From positions 3,472,001 to 3,536,000 of the forward strand of contig NZ_CP136423.1 in the NCBI RefSeq assembly GCF_034356035.1: a stretch of DNA of 64,000 nt, written 5' to 3'. The notes below the pieces were generated by a model. It saw only the letters and a list, made by a program, of their open reading frames with translations. It was not told where the DNA came from and did no database searches. The DNA is from Blautia hydrogenotrophica DSM 10507. GTDB taxonomy: Bacteria > Bacillota > Clostridia > Lachnospirales > Lachnospiraceae. Positions 41,762-49,993 of the stretch are shown piece after piece (the first letter of the stretch is position 1; each line of letters opens with the position of its first letter). The translations under genes were made by a program, and so were the position numbers.

Positions 41762-42628
41762 CTATCTTCTACGGGTATGAAACACCTGAGTCGCAAAAAC
41801 ATTTCTCGCAAGCTGGCTTCTGATTAGACGGTCATAAGCCTGCTTTAACGTTTTTCGGTCCTTAAAAATTCCAAACACAGTCGGACCACTTCCACTCATC
41901 ATAGCTTTCTCGGCCCCATTCTCCTCCATCAGAGTCTTAATCTGGCCGATAACCGGATACTGCCGCACAATTCCCGGCTCGAACACATTTTCCATACGCC
42001 TAATCACACCGTCCAAATCCTGCTCCTCAATGGCTGCCACCATACCGTCTATGTCTGGGTGGTTCCCAATGCTTTCCAGTTTCAAATTCTCGTAGGCAGT
42101 TTTCGTGGACACACTAATCCCCGGTTTTCCGATCAAGATATAGCAAAATGGAAGCTGAGGCAACGGCGTCAGTATCTCTCCAATGCCTTCCGCCAGCGCG
42201 GTCCCCCGCAGAACACAGTAGGGCACATCTGCTCCGATCAACACGCCTCTCTCCATCAATTGCTTTTCTGACAGGCCTAGCTGGAAAATCTGATTGATGC
42301 CAACCATCGCTGCCGCCGCATCTGAGCTTCCTCCTGCCATACCTGCTGCCACGGGAATGAACTTATGAAGCTGCATCCTCACACCGCTGTCCACCTGAAA
42401 CTCATCCATCAGTAGTTTCGCAGCCTTGTAGACCAGATTCCTTTCATCTGTGGGAATATAAGGAAGGTTCGTGGTAAGAGAAATCCCCTTCGCCTTTCTG
42501 GGTGTGATTTCCAGAAGATCATACATTTTTATCGTCTGCATTACCATGCGCACATCATGGTATCCATCCTCTCTCTTTCTAACCACGTCTAAACCTAAAT
42601 TCACTTTCGCCATCGCACGTAAACGCAT
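41762..42628 (-). CDS. ispE: 4-diphosphocytidyl-2-C-methyl-D-erythritol kinase
   Basis: 288 residues of the GHMP kinase family. Motifs are AKVNLGLDVVRKREDGYHDV at the N-terminus, VAAGMAGGSSDAAAAM (ATP loop) near 95 and MMSGSGPTVFGIF near the end. It phosphorylates CDP-ME in the MEP pathway of isoprenoid synthesis. The ATG at 42628 has GGAGG upstream; the frame is open further 5' without similarity. Confidence 0.96.
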   Translation of the reverse strand: MRLRAMAKVNLGLDVVRKREDGYHDVRMVMQTIKMYDLLEITPRKAKGISLTTNLPYIPTDERNLVYKAAKLLMDEFQVDSGVRMQLHKFIPVAAGMAGGSSDAAAAMVGINQIFQLGLSEKQLMERGVLIGADVPYCVLRGTALAEGIGEILTPLPQLPFCYILIGKPGISVSTKTAYENLKLESIGNHPDIDGMVAAIEEQDLDGVIRRMENVFEPGIVRQYPVIGQIKTLMEENGAEKAMMSGSGPTVFGIFKDRKTLKQAYDRLIRSQLARNVFATQVFHTRRR

Positions 42629-42769
42629 GATTTCCTCCCACTGGCACCTTACACGGAAAACTCGCTGTCGGCAGCCCCTCTCACGTTTCATCTCAAAAAA
42701 CACAGTATTATTGTACGTATTTTTATACAATTCATTGTAAATGATTTTGTCAGATTTGTAAAGTCACAA

Positions 42770-44329
42770 TCATCTCTGTACCTCTTTCACCAACAGTAGT
42801 GGCTGATATGGCTGAAGCTGTTCTGTGCTAAGCTGATTCACCTGTTTAATCTGGTCTGTCGTCGTGTAAAAGTTCTTTGCGATATCCCAGAGAGTATCTC
42901 CCGGTTGTACCATGTAGACAGTGATGCCCGGCATATTCTGTATCCTGTAAGGGTCTAGCGGTATCTCCTCCACCTCTTCCATCAGAGGAACCTCTTCCCT
43001 GCAAAGTACCAGTGCATTTAGATTCAGTACAATTTTTACCTCGATCTCATTGCTGTCCACCATTGTCGTAGATAGCTGCTCCAAATCTGTCCTGAGAAAA
43101 TAGATACAGTTTTCATCCACTCCTTTCGCCTCTATCACATGAGAAAATGGTATCATTGCCTCCATAGAATAAAACGGCATATCATCATTCCCTACAATAT
43201 AGAGTACTTTTATCTGTACTACTCCTTCTACCAGGATACCGTTTTCAACAATCTTGGTCTTATCTACCTTTATTTTACCTTGGCTGTGACAGATCTGCAA
43301 AATTTTTCCCTGAGTCTCTTTTACCTCCACCCGGTCATTTAGCCTACATTTTGAAAAATTTCTAACCAACAACCCATCCAGAATCTCATTGTGTACGACA
43401 GGATTGCATTCCATTGTAGGAGTATACACATCCATCAAAAGCTCATGCTCTTCTTCCTGGTATATCTTCATATCCAGCTCCAAAACCACCTCGGCCTGCA
43501 TCAGACGTTCCTCTCCGTCCGGGTCTGGCTTCACCCCCAATTCCTTTTGAAGTGCACTCACTTCGATATTGGGAATCATATCTCCCGTACAGCCCGCGCA
43601 TTCCACTTCTCCCCGGAAAGGTATCGAATGTTCCATCCACTGAAGCGGATTTCCCTCATCATCTCCTTCATAGAGAACAAAAACAAACAATTCTCCTTTT
43701 ACGGACACCTTATCCTCATCGGGGCGCAGGTCCACTCCTCTGATCTCCAGAGTATGCCATAGTATTTCGTGAATATTCGGCTTATTCGACGCCAGAGGAA
43801 TTTCTTCTTTCAGACGCATAGTATCTTTTTTATGTACGCGAAGTCCCATAATTCTAACATTCTTTTTCTTACACGAAATTCCTTCCTCCTCTATTCCCAC
43901 AGGAAGTGCGATATCCCCCAGCTCATCCACGACTGCGAAGAAAGTTACCAGCGCTTTGATATTCAGCTTTCTGGAATTAATCACATGGAGACTCAAATCT
44001 TCAATCTCCCATTTCAGACAAATCTTATCTCCGCTCTCAATTCCCTCTAAATTCAGAGTCTCCTCGATAGGCAAACTGGCTGACAGACTGTACACCCGGC
44101 CTTCTTCCTCTTCTCCCACATACAGCAGATCTACACAAAGCTTCGCCCTGATGAAAGCCTGGTCTTCATTCAGTTTCACTTCTTCGATCTGAATCTCTCC
44201 CTTGCTCTGAATCATTCTTCCGATATCTGGTTTCACATCCGGCACATTATAGTCCTCATCAAATGTGATTTGATTCGTCGCCTCACTTTTCACACGAAGT
44301 ATCTGCACTCTCTCTTTTTTCAGTTCCAT
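42770..44329 (-). CDS. DUF3794 (SPOCS) and LysM domain protein, likely spore envelope
   Basis: 519 residues built from repeated DUF3794/SPOCS beta-domains (about 25-145, 170-290 and 320-440) and a C-terminal LysM (VYMVQPGDTLWDIAKNFYTT near 468). SPOCS domains are found in SpoVID/SafA/CotE-type spore coat and cortex proteins, and LysM binds peptidoglycan. It probably anchors a coat layer to the cortex. The gene lies upstream of ispE, an order I know from other Clostridia. There is no signal peptide, as expected for a mother-cell protein. Confidence 0.88.
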   Translation of the reverse strand: MELKKERVQILRVKSEATNQITFDEDYNVPDVKPDIGRMIQSKGEIQIEEVKLNEDQAFIRAKLCVDLLYVGEEEEGRVYSLSASLPIEETLNLEGIESGDKICLKWEIEDLSLHVINSRKLNIKALVTFFAVVDELGDIALPVGIEEEGISCKKKNVRIMGLRVHKKDTMRLKEEIPLASNKPNIHEILWHTLEIRGVDLRPDEDKVSVKGELFVFVLYEGDDEGNPLQWMEHSIPFRGEVECAGCTGDMIPNIEVSALQKELGVKPDPDGEERLMQAEVVLELDMKIYQEEEHELLMDVYTPTMECNPVVHNEILDGLLVRNFSKCRLNDRVEVKETQGKILQICHSQGKIKVDKTKIVENGILVEGVVQIKVLYIVGNDDMPFYSMEAMIPFSHVIEAKGVDENCIYFLRTDLEQLSTTMVDSNEIEVKIVLNLNALVLCREEVPLMEEVEEIPLDPYRIQNMPGITVYMVQPGDTLWDIAKNFYTTTDQIKQVNQLSTEQLQPYQPLLLVKEVQR

Positions 44330-44380
44330 CTAATCTCTCCTTTACTCTTCTTGACTAAATTATATTTTACATTTCCCAAG

Positions 44381-44794
44381 TCAGCTCTGAAAACGTACCG
44401 GCAAATCCCGATACTCCATTTTAATCACAATATATGGATAAGAAGGCTCCGGCGACTGATCTTCTTCCCCAGAAGGCCCCAGCAGCTTTGTTTTCAGCTC
44501 TAGGGCATTTTCAGTCATCGACAACGCCTCCACCTGTATGCTGTAGCCTCCGCCCTCCTGCTGCCCGTACCCTTTGACCAGGTACAGCTCATTTCCACTT
44601 TGATATGCCATCTGAAATTCCTGTTCCTTCCTCTCCTCAATCAAAGCCTGAATTTCTCTTGGCATATCTTCTTCCTTCACAACCGTATAATCTAGTTTTT
44701 GTTTTTCTTCTCTGTCAATCTTAATAATGCCACAACTGCTCAATCCCACAATGAGAACAACTGCGGCTAAAATTCCCAGGCTGATTTTCTTCAT
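44381..44794 (-). CDS. PrcB-like lipoprotein
   Basis: About 137 residues with a lipoprotein signal (VGLSSC) and a C-terminal domain resembling PrcB. The recognisable parts are the hydrophobic LYLVKGYGQQEGGGYSIQV and the late PYIVIKMEY. In the PrcB/PrtP system the domain stabilises a surface protease complex; here no protease is adjacent. The start is at 44794 or 44806. It is upstream of the DUF3794 gene on the same strand, 51 nt apart. Confidence 0.7.
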   Translation of the reverse strand: MKKISLGILAAVVLIVGLSSCGIIKIDREEKQKLDYTVVKEEDMPREIQALIEERKEQEFQMAYQSGNELYLVKGYGQQEGGGYSIQVEALSMTENALELKTKLLGPSGEEDQSPEPSYPYIVIKMEYRDLPVRFQS

Positions 44795-44943
44795 ACTTTT
44801 CCTCATACTTTTTTCTCAACATATTCTATGCAAATCTCAAAAGATTTATTGCAAGTATTTTAAATATTGATTATAATAAGTAGAACGCCGTGTCTATTAA
44901 CTAACGGTATGATGATCTCTATAAATCATCTGGAGGAAACTAT

Positions 44944-45690
44944 ATGATTCGTTTTATATTAACTTGTATTATCGTGGTCGGTTTTTTGATCCTATCCATC
45001 CCTATCTTGATCGTAGAATGGATTGTTGGAAAATTCAATTCTAACCTAAAAGCAGTCAGCTCCTTGCGCATTGTCCAGGCGGTATTTCGTCTTTGCCTGA
45101 AAGTAGCAGGAGTAAAAGTCACTGTAATCGGAGAAGAGAATGTTCCAAAAGACACCCCGGTTCTCTATATCGGAAACCACAGAAGCTTCTACGACATCTT
45201 ATTGACTTATACCCGCTGCGAACGTCTCACGGGTTATGTGGCTAAATATGAAATGCGTAAAATCCCTCTGCTCTCTGACTGGATGCGATACCTGAACTGC
45301 CTGTTTCTCAACCGAAATGACTTAAAACAGGGGATGAAGATCATCCTGAACGCTATCGAAAAAGTGAAATCTGGAATCTCTATCTGCATCTTTCCGGAAG
45401 GAACCAGAAATAAAAACGAAAACGAGCTGGATCTTCTGCCTTTTCATGAGGGCAGCTTTAAGGTAGCCACTAAAGGAAAATGTCCCATCATCCCCATGGC
45501 GATGAACCACACATCCTCTATATTTGAAGACCAATTTCCTAGAATTTGTCCTCGCCACATTATCTTGGAATATGGAAAACCAATATATCCTGAACAGCTT
45601 TCTAGGGAAAATCAAAAAAGATTGGGTGCCTACACACGTGAAATCATTACAGATATGCTGAAAAAAAATCAGTCATTTTTAGAAGTGTAA
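44944..45690 (+). CDS. plsC: 1-acyl-sn-glycerol-3-phosphate acyltransferase
   Basis: 248 residues. An N-terminal membrane helix is followed by the acyltransferase motifs NHRSFYD (HX4D) near 73, FPEGTRNK near 150 and the substrate-positioning PIIPMAMNH region. It makes phosphatidic acid from lysophosphatidic acid. GGAGG lies 7 nt before the ATG. It is a single gene with two hairpins downstream. Confidence 0.93.
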   Translation: MIRFILTCIIVVGFLILSIPILIVEWIVGKFNSNLKAVSSLRIVQAVFRLCLKVAGVKVTVIGEENVPKDTPVLYIGNHRSFYDILLTYTRCERLTGYVAKYEMRKIPLLSDWMRYLNCLFLNRNDLKQGMKIILNAIEKVKSGISICIFPEGTRNKNENELDLLPFHEGSFKVATKGKCPIIPMAMNHTSSIFEDQFPRICPRHIILEYGKPIYPEQLSRENQKRLGAYTREIITDMLKKNQSFLEV

Positions 45691-45763
45691 AAATATAGAT
45701 CGAATAGGGAAGATTTGTTCCCCTATCCGCCGCGATATAGCAGCCAGCTTATCGCGTAAAGTA

Positions 45764-45788
45764 GGCGGACTGTTTTTCACAGTCCGCC
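45764..45788 (+). terminator. First hairpin after plsC
   Basis: A perfect 10-bp stem (GGCGGACTGT with ACAGTCCGCC) with a TTTTC loop. It has no T-run. The preceding CCCCTATCCGC-GCGAT segment recurs at 18449. Confidence 0.6.
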
Positions 45789-45799
45789 AAATTAGGAAT

Positions 45800-45824
45800 C
45801 CTGCCAAGCAGGGTTTTATTTTTT
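45800..45824 (+). terminator. Terminator of plsC
   Basis: A short stem CCTGC-CAA-GCAGG followed by GTTTTATTTTTT on the plus strand. Confidence 0.7.
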
Positions 45825-45842
45825 ATACATTTTGCTTCCGGA

Positions 45843-46502
45843 TTAGGGTGTACTCTCACCTATTTTGTAGATCGTCAGTGAAACCGTACTGTAGATAATG
45901 CTATCTCCATCCACGATCACCCTCAAAGTCGCTGGAACAGCAGTCACTTCAACCGGCACCGTAAACGCCATGTTGACCGTCTCTGTCGACGTATGGAAAG
46001 AATGCTGCGTACCAGAACCACTCACGCCAGTTCCATTCACCTCCAAATACAAAGTGAGGCTAAAGGGGAACGTCACGCCTGACGCAGGAGCCACCACACC
46101 ATTAAATGCAACCGAATAGATACCTGTCTCGCTGATGGTGAAATCTGTATTGTTTTCAGCATGAGAAATAGCATCTCCCTTTACCATAGAGTTTCGGTCA
46201 AACCTCAGAGCACTTCCTGACGTACCCGGCTGAGGTGCTGCGGAATAAGCAGACAGCAGTTCTACCGGTGTTCCGCTTCCCCCATTCTCTCCTCTCGGAA
46301 TCACAAAATCAAACACAGCTTCCTGGTCCGTTCCCGAATTTGTCACAGATGCTTCTGTCCCTGGATCTCCGGTCGTCACTGTCCCGACTCTAATCGTGGC
46401 AGCTTCCCCAGTAGGCCCAGTCTCACCAGTCACTCCGTCAGCACCAGTAGGACCAGTGGCTCCGGTGGGACCCGTCGGCCCCGTGGCAACATTCCTCTAT
46501 GG
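45843..46502 (-). pseudogene. 3' piece of a collagen-like spore-surface gene
   Basis: The frame encodes Gly-X-Thr triplets ([13 protein letters not shown], then GETGPTG) leading into about 180 residues of a non-collagen domain beginning EAATIRVGTVTTG. This is the jelly-roll-like C-terminal domain that follows Gly-X-Y repeats in BclA-type clostridial proteins. There is no proper start: upstream the collagen frame runs into a TAG near 46500, and only an internal GTG at 46433 could initiate, without a ribosome binding site. It is collinear with the pieces at 49877 and 52073. I read it as the separated 3' end of one gene. Confidence 0.8.
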
Positions 46503-46513
46503 ACACACAGAAC

Positions 46514-47842
46514 TTATTTCGCACCCAGAGCTGCCATCGTAATATAGTTGTACGGCTGATTAAAATGAGGCAAGAAGAAAATGTCCAGCAGTTTTAACTT
46601 GTCAATCGTCACTCCTTCTTCTATTGCCAACGAAAACATATGAATTCCCATGGAGATGTCTTCCTCTGAAGCCATTTGCGCTCCTACGACACGTCTAGAC
46701 TCTTTCTCATACACGATACGTATCTTTACCTTCGCGTTGTGTTTCATAAATCCAGGTCTCTGTAAATCCTCAAAATCTGTGTATTCTACTTTTAAGCCAT
46801 TCTTTTCTGCCATGTTCACAGATAAGCCCGTGGATACCATATTGTATCCAAAGATAGAGATTCCATTAGACCCCTGTACTCCGATGGATTCTAGTTCGGT
46901 GCCACCTACGTTATGTCCTGCCACAATTCCTGAACGAACTGCATTGGTTGCCAGCGCAATGTAGGTCTCTGCTCTCAGCGCGTTGGAGTAAATGGTCGCG
47001 CAGTCTCCCACTGCATAGACATCTGGGTCACTCGTCTTTTGATGGCTGTCCACCCGGTATGCCCCATTTCCAAAACATTCTAAATGTTCTTTTCCCAAAC
47101 CGGTATTTGGAATAAAGCCAATCGCGTTAATCACCAAATCTGCCGGATATTCTCCTTTGTCCGTAACGACTGCCTCCACGTGTTTGCTGCCTTTATAGGC
47201 TGTCGCTCGTTCTCCATAGTGGGTTTCGACTCCGTTTTTCTTCAAATTTTCGTCCATGTCTTTCGAGAACCATGGGTCATAATAGCTCGCCAAAGAGGTA
47301 GACGCCACATCAAACAGCCTAACTTCTTTTCCTCTTCGCTTTGCAGCCTCCGCAATCTCAACACCTATATATCCGGCTCCTATCACAGCCACATTCTTTA
47401 CCGCAGGGTCGCTGATCTGTCTGTCTACTTCCTGACCATCCTGAAACAGCTTCAAAAAGCTGATTCCCTCCAGATCACTACCTGGAATCTGAGGAGCAAT
47501 CGGCAGAGAACCTGTCGCCAAAATCAACTTGTCATAGCTCTCCTCAAAAGTAGCTCCATCCAAACTCTCACAGAAAATCTTCTTTCCCTCAAAATCGATT
47601 TTTTTCACTGTAGTCTCCATGCGGATATCTGCTCCCTTTGCCTCGAAAGCCTCTCTGTTAGTATAGAAAAGATTCTCATAGGAATCAATCTGTCTGCCCA
47701 CCCAAAGTGCAGTACCACAACCGAGATAACTCAGATTACTATTTCGATCAATCATTACTACCTTCTGCTCCGGATAATTGTCCAGCAATGTGTTCGCGGC
47801 AGCAATGCCCGCATGATTTGCTCCGATAATCACTGTTTTCAT
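46514..47842 (-). CDS. NADH oxidase of the pyridine nucleotide-disulfide family (Nox type)
   Basis: 442 residues: the FAD motif GANHAGIAAANTLL, the redox-active single Cys in YLGCGTALWVG near 43, the NAD motif VIGAGYIGVEIAEA near 155 and the FAD-contact motif YAVGDCATIYS near 275. One-Cys enzymes of this type reduce O2 to water or to peroxide with NADH, protecting anaerobes from oxygen; CoA-disulfide reductase is the alternative. The stop lies only ~12-35 nt from the collagen 3' piece. It is inside the putative element 1, which would make it cargo or a captured neighbour. Confidence 0.85.
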   Translation of the reverse strand: MKTVIIGANHAGIAAANTLLDNYPEQKVVMIDRNSNLSYLGCGTALWVGRQIDSYENLFYTNREAFEAKGADIRMETTVKKIDFEGKKIFCESLDGATFEESYDKLILATGSLPIAPQIPGSDLEGISFLKLFQDGQEVDRQISDPAVKNVAVIGAGYIGVEIAEAAKRRGKEVRLFDVASTSLASYYDPWFSKDMDENLKKNGVETHYGERATAYKGSKHVEAVVTDKGEYPADLVINAIGFIPNTGLGKEHLECFGNGAYRVDSHQKTSDPDVYAVGDCATIYSNALRAETYIALATNAVRSGIVAGHNVGGTELESIGVQGSNGISIFGYNMVSTGLSVNMAEKNGLKVEYTDFEDLQRPGFMKHNAKVKIRIVYEKESRRVVGAQMASEEDISMGIHMFSLAIEEGVTIDKLKLLDIFFLPHFNQPYNYITMAALGAK

Positions 47843-47880
47843 AATATTACCTCCGTCTGCTTTTTATATTATTCTAGCCG

Positions 47881-47909
47881 ATACAACTGCTTTTCAGTCA
47901 GTCTTTCAA
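47881..47909 (-). promoter_or_regulatory. Candidate promoter of the NADH oxidase gene
   Basis: TTGAAA (47904-47909) and TTGTAT (47881-47886) on the minus strand are 17 nt apart. The rest of 47843-48194 holds an imperfect palindrome near 48016-48066 (CAGCCA...TGGCTG) and a TGTAACAGTTCAG segment also found, inverted, at 35236. There is no gene. Confidence 0.4.
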
Positions 47910-48194
47910 TGATACTTGGCTATGTTTTCTCGATGTTTGTATTGGCTAATCTAATTATACGAGATTCTTTCTGAAATTTCAACCTTTTTTATCCAGTTTT
48001 TCCCTTATAGATTGTAACAGTTCAGCCAGCACCATTCGTAAAACCATACGGTGCACTTATCGTGGCTGACATCACCGTTTTTCTCAGACTGCCTAGGGCA
48101 ATGGAATTTCGATTCGTGTGTCTCGGCATAAAAGACAGGCAGCATATCATATTCTTGATCGGAATCTTTTATTAAATCATGTACTGGAGGTATT

Positions 48195-49826
48195 ATGACT
48201 TATATCCATCAGACTTCTATTTCGTATTCAGACAGTTCCGCCCCAAAAGTCTGGCGAATCGGAAAATATATCCGGCTTTCCAGGGACGATGGAAACAGCG
48301 AGAGTGAAAGTATCACGAACCAGAGAAAAATACTGGACGAACAGATCGCCGCCTGTTTCGACGGCAGCTGCTTCGTGACAGACGAATATATAGACGACGG
48401 ACGCACTGGCACCTCTGACGACACACGGCCAGAATTCATGCGTCTGACCAGCGATGTAAAAAACGGACGAATCAACTGCATTGTCACCAAAAACCTTTCC
48501 CGTGCATTCAGAAACAGCGCCAACCAAGGAAAATTCTTAGAAGAGTTTATTCCCTTGTACAACACCCGCTTTATCTCCCTTTATGAGCCCCGAATTGATA
48601 CCTACCTGAACCCAGAGGTCGTCCATAGCCTAGAAGTCAGCATCACGGGATTTATCAATGAGCAATACGCCTACAAAACCAGCCTGGATGTTCGCCGCAC
48701 CTTTGATACAAAACGAAAAAGCGGCGAGTTCATCGGCGCATTTGCTCCCTATGGGTATCTCAAAGACCCAGTGGACAAAAACCATCTGGTCGTTGACCCA
48801 GAGGCCGCAAAAGTCGTGAAAGATATTTTTCATTGGTTTGCCGACGATGGGATGAGTAAACGTGGTATTGTCCTGAAGCTCAACGAAATGGGTATCTCAA
48901 ACCCTACCATTCATAAACGCCGCCAGGGACTTAATTACTGGAATCCCCAGATTTACAATAATGATGGCCTGTGGAGTGAAAAAACTGTACACGATATCCT
49001 GCGAAACAGAACTTACACCGGATGTCTCGTCCAAGGCCGCCAAAAAGTACTCAGCTATAAGCTTCACCGCCGGGTACAGCTTCCAGAAAAAGACTGGTAT
49101 ATTGTGAAAGATGTTCACGTCCCTATCGTGAGCCCCGCGCTGTTTGAAAAAGCCCAGGCCCGCAGCCGTCTGAATACCAGAACTGCACCAGGACAAACCC
49201 AAGTACATTTGTTTTCTGGCCTTCTTCGCTGTGCCGACTGCCAAAAATCTATGACCCGTAAAACCTCAAAAAACAATGTCTACTACTGTTGCAGTACTTA
49301 TACCCGCAAATCTAAATTCAAGTGCACAAGACACAGTATCCATGAAGACCGTCTCAAAGAAGCCGTCCTTTTCACCCTCCAAAAGCAAATTGAACTTTTG
49401 GTAAATTTACATCAAATCCTAAAAACGATAGAAATCGCTTCGAATTCCAGTTCAGAAGCAACTCAAATTGACAATCAGTTACTCTCACAAAACAAAGAAT
49501 TGAAAAAACTAAGCACCGTACAAGACCAACTCCATCTCGACTTGTATGCCGGCATTCTCTCTTCAGACGATTATACAAGGCTGTATACCCGACTGAAAGA
49601 TCGTTCTTGTCAGCTTCAAAAATCTATCTCCGCCTTAAAAGAAAGAAGCGTCTCTCTGAAAAACTCTGCTTCTCCCTATCTGGATAACTTTCTTAGCACA
49701 AAGAACATCAGCAAGCTAGAACACAGTCTGCTGACAGAACTTATCCACTCTATTCAAGTTCACGAAAACGGCAAAGTCACTATAAACTTTCGGTTTTCAG
49801 ACCCTTTCCCAAGCAATGAAATCTGA
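48195..49826 (+). CDS. Large serine recombinase 1
   Basis: 543 residues. The N-terminal resolvase domain has the catalytic Ser in KYIRLSRDDG near 28 and TKNLSRAFRN near 98. A recombinase domain follows at ~165-290 (RRTFDTKRKSGEFIGAFAPY). The zinc ribbon is CADCQKSMTRKT to the later Cys cluster at ~350-380, and a coiled-coil tail lies at ~400-500. Such enzymes catalyse integration, excision or inversion between short att sites. TGGAGG precedes the ATG. Its 3' end lies ~50 nt from the middle collagen piece. It is clearly homologous to recombinase 2 but well diverged. Confidence 0.93.
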   Translation: MTYIHQTSISYSDSSAPKVWRIGKYIRLSRDDGNSESESITNQRKILDEQIAACFDGSCFVTDEYIDDGRTGTSDDTRPEFMRLTSDVKNGRINCIVTKNLSRAFRNSANQGKFLEEFIPLYNTRFISLYEPRIDTYLNPEVVHSLEVSITGFINEQYAYKTSLDVRRTFDTKRKSGEFIGAFAPYGYLKDPVDKNHLVVDPEAAKVVKDIFHWFADDGMSKRGIVLKLNEMGISNPTIHKRRQGLNYWNPQIYNNDGLWSEKTVHDILRNRTYTGCLVQGRQKVLSYKLHRRVQLPEKDWYIVKDVHVPIVSPALFEKAQARSRLNTRTAPGQTQVHLFSGLLRCADCQKSMTRKTSKNNVYYCCSTYTRKSKFKCTRHSIHEDRLKEAVLFTLQKQIELLVNLHQILKTIEIASNSSSEATQIDNQLLSQNKELKKLSTVQDQLHLDLYAGILSSDDYTRLYTRLKDRSCQLQKSISALKERSVSLKNSASPYLDNFLSTKNISKLEHSLLTELIHSIQVHENGKVTINFRFSDPFPSNEI

Positions 49827-49876
49827 GCAGTCCAACGGCAAATTTTCAGCTATCGGTTGTTCTAATATTACTGCGG

Positions 49877-49960
49877 CCGTCGGACCGGTGGGCCCTACTG
49901 GTCCGTCTGCACCTATTGGACCAGTCGCCCCAGTAGGCCCTGTCGGACCAGTCGCTCCAC
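49877..49960 (-). pseudogene. Middle piece of the collagen-like gene
   Basis: About 28 codons encode an uninterrupted Gly-X-Y run on the minus strand ([19 protein letters not shown], then PVGPTGPT). Gly is invariant every third residue on this strand, but not in the plus-strand reading, which fixes the sense. A TAA lies just upstream in frame, and recombinase sequence follows on both sides within 50 nt. It cannot be expressed alone. It fits between the 5' piece (52073-52852) and the 3' piece (45843-46502) in order and orientation. Confidence 0.75.
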
Positions 49961-49974
49961 TCTTTTATGCCCAA
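49951..49974 (+). repeat. Left end of element 2: core plus half-site arm
   Basis: GTCGCTCC (49951-49958) is followed by 7 nt and TATGCCCAA (49966-49974). The mirror arrangement occurs at 52091-52120. If crossover is placed between 49951 and 49952, the arm begins 14 nt inside, exactly as on the right end. Confidence 0.55.
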
Positions 49975-49993
49975 TTATTGATTCCGTTGTACA

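Larger units (their letters stand above)
46472..49883. mobile_element. Candidate element 1 (~3.4 kb) interrupting the collagen gene
   Basis: Bounded by CCGTCGG on the plus strand at 46472-46478 and 49877-49883; joining across it gives in-frame Gly-Pro-Thr-Gly-Pro-Thr. It holds a serine recombinase and an NADH oxidase. I found no clean inverted arms around this core, so the boundaries are less certain than for element 2. Confidence 0.5.
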
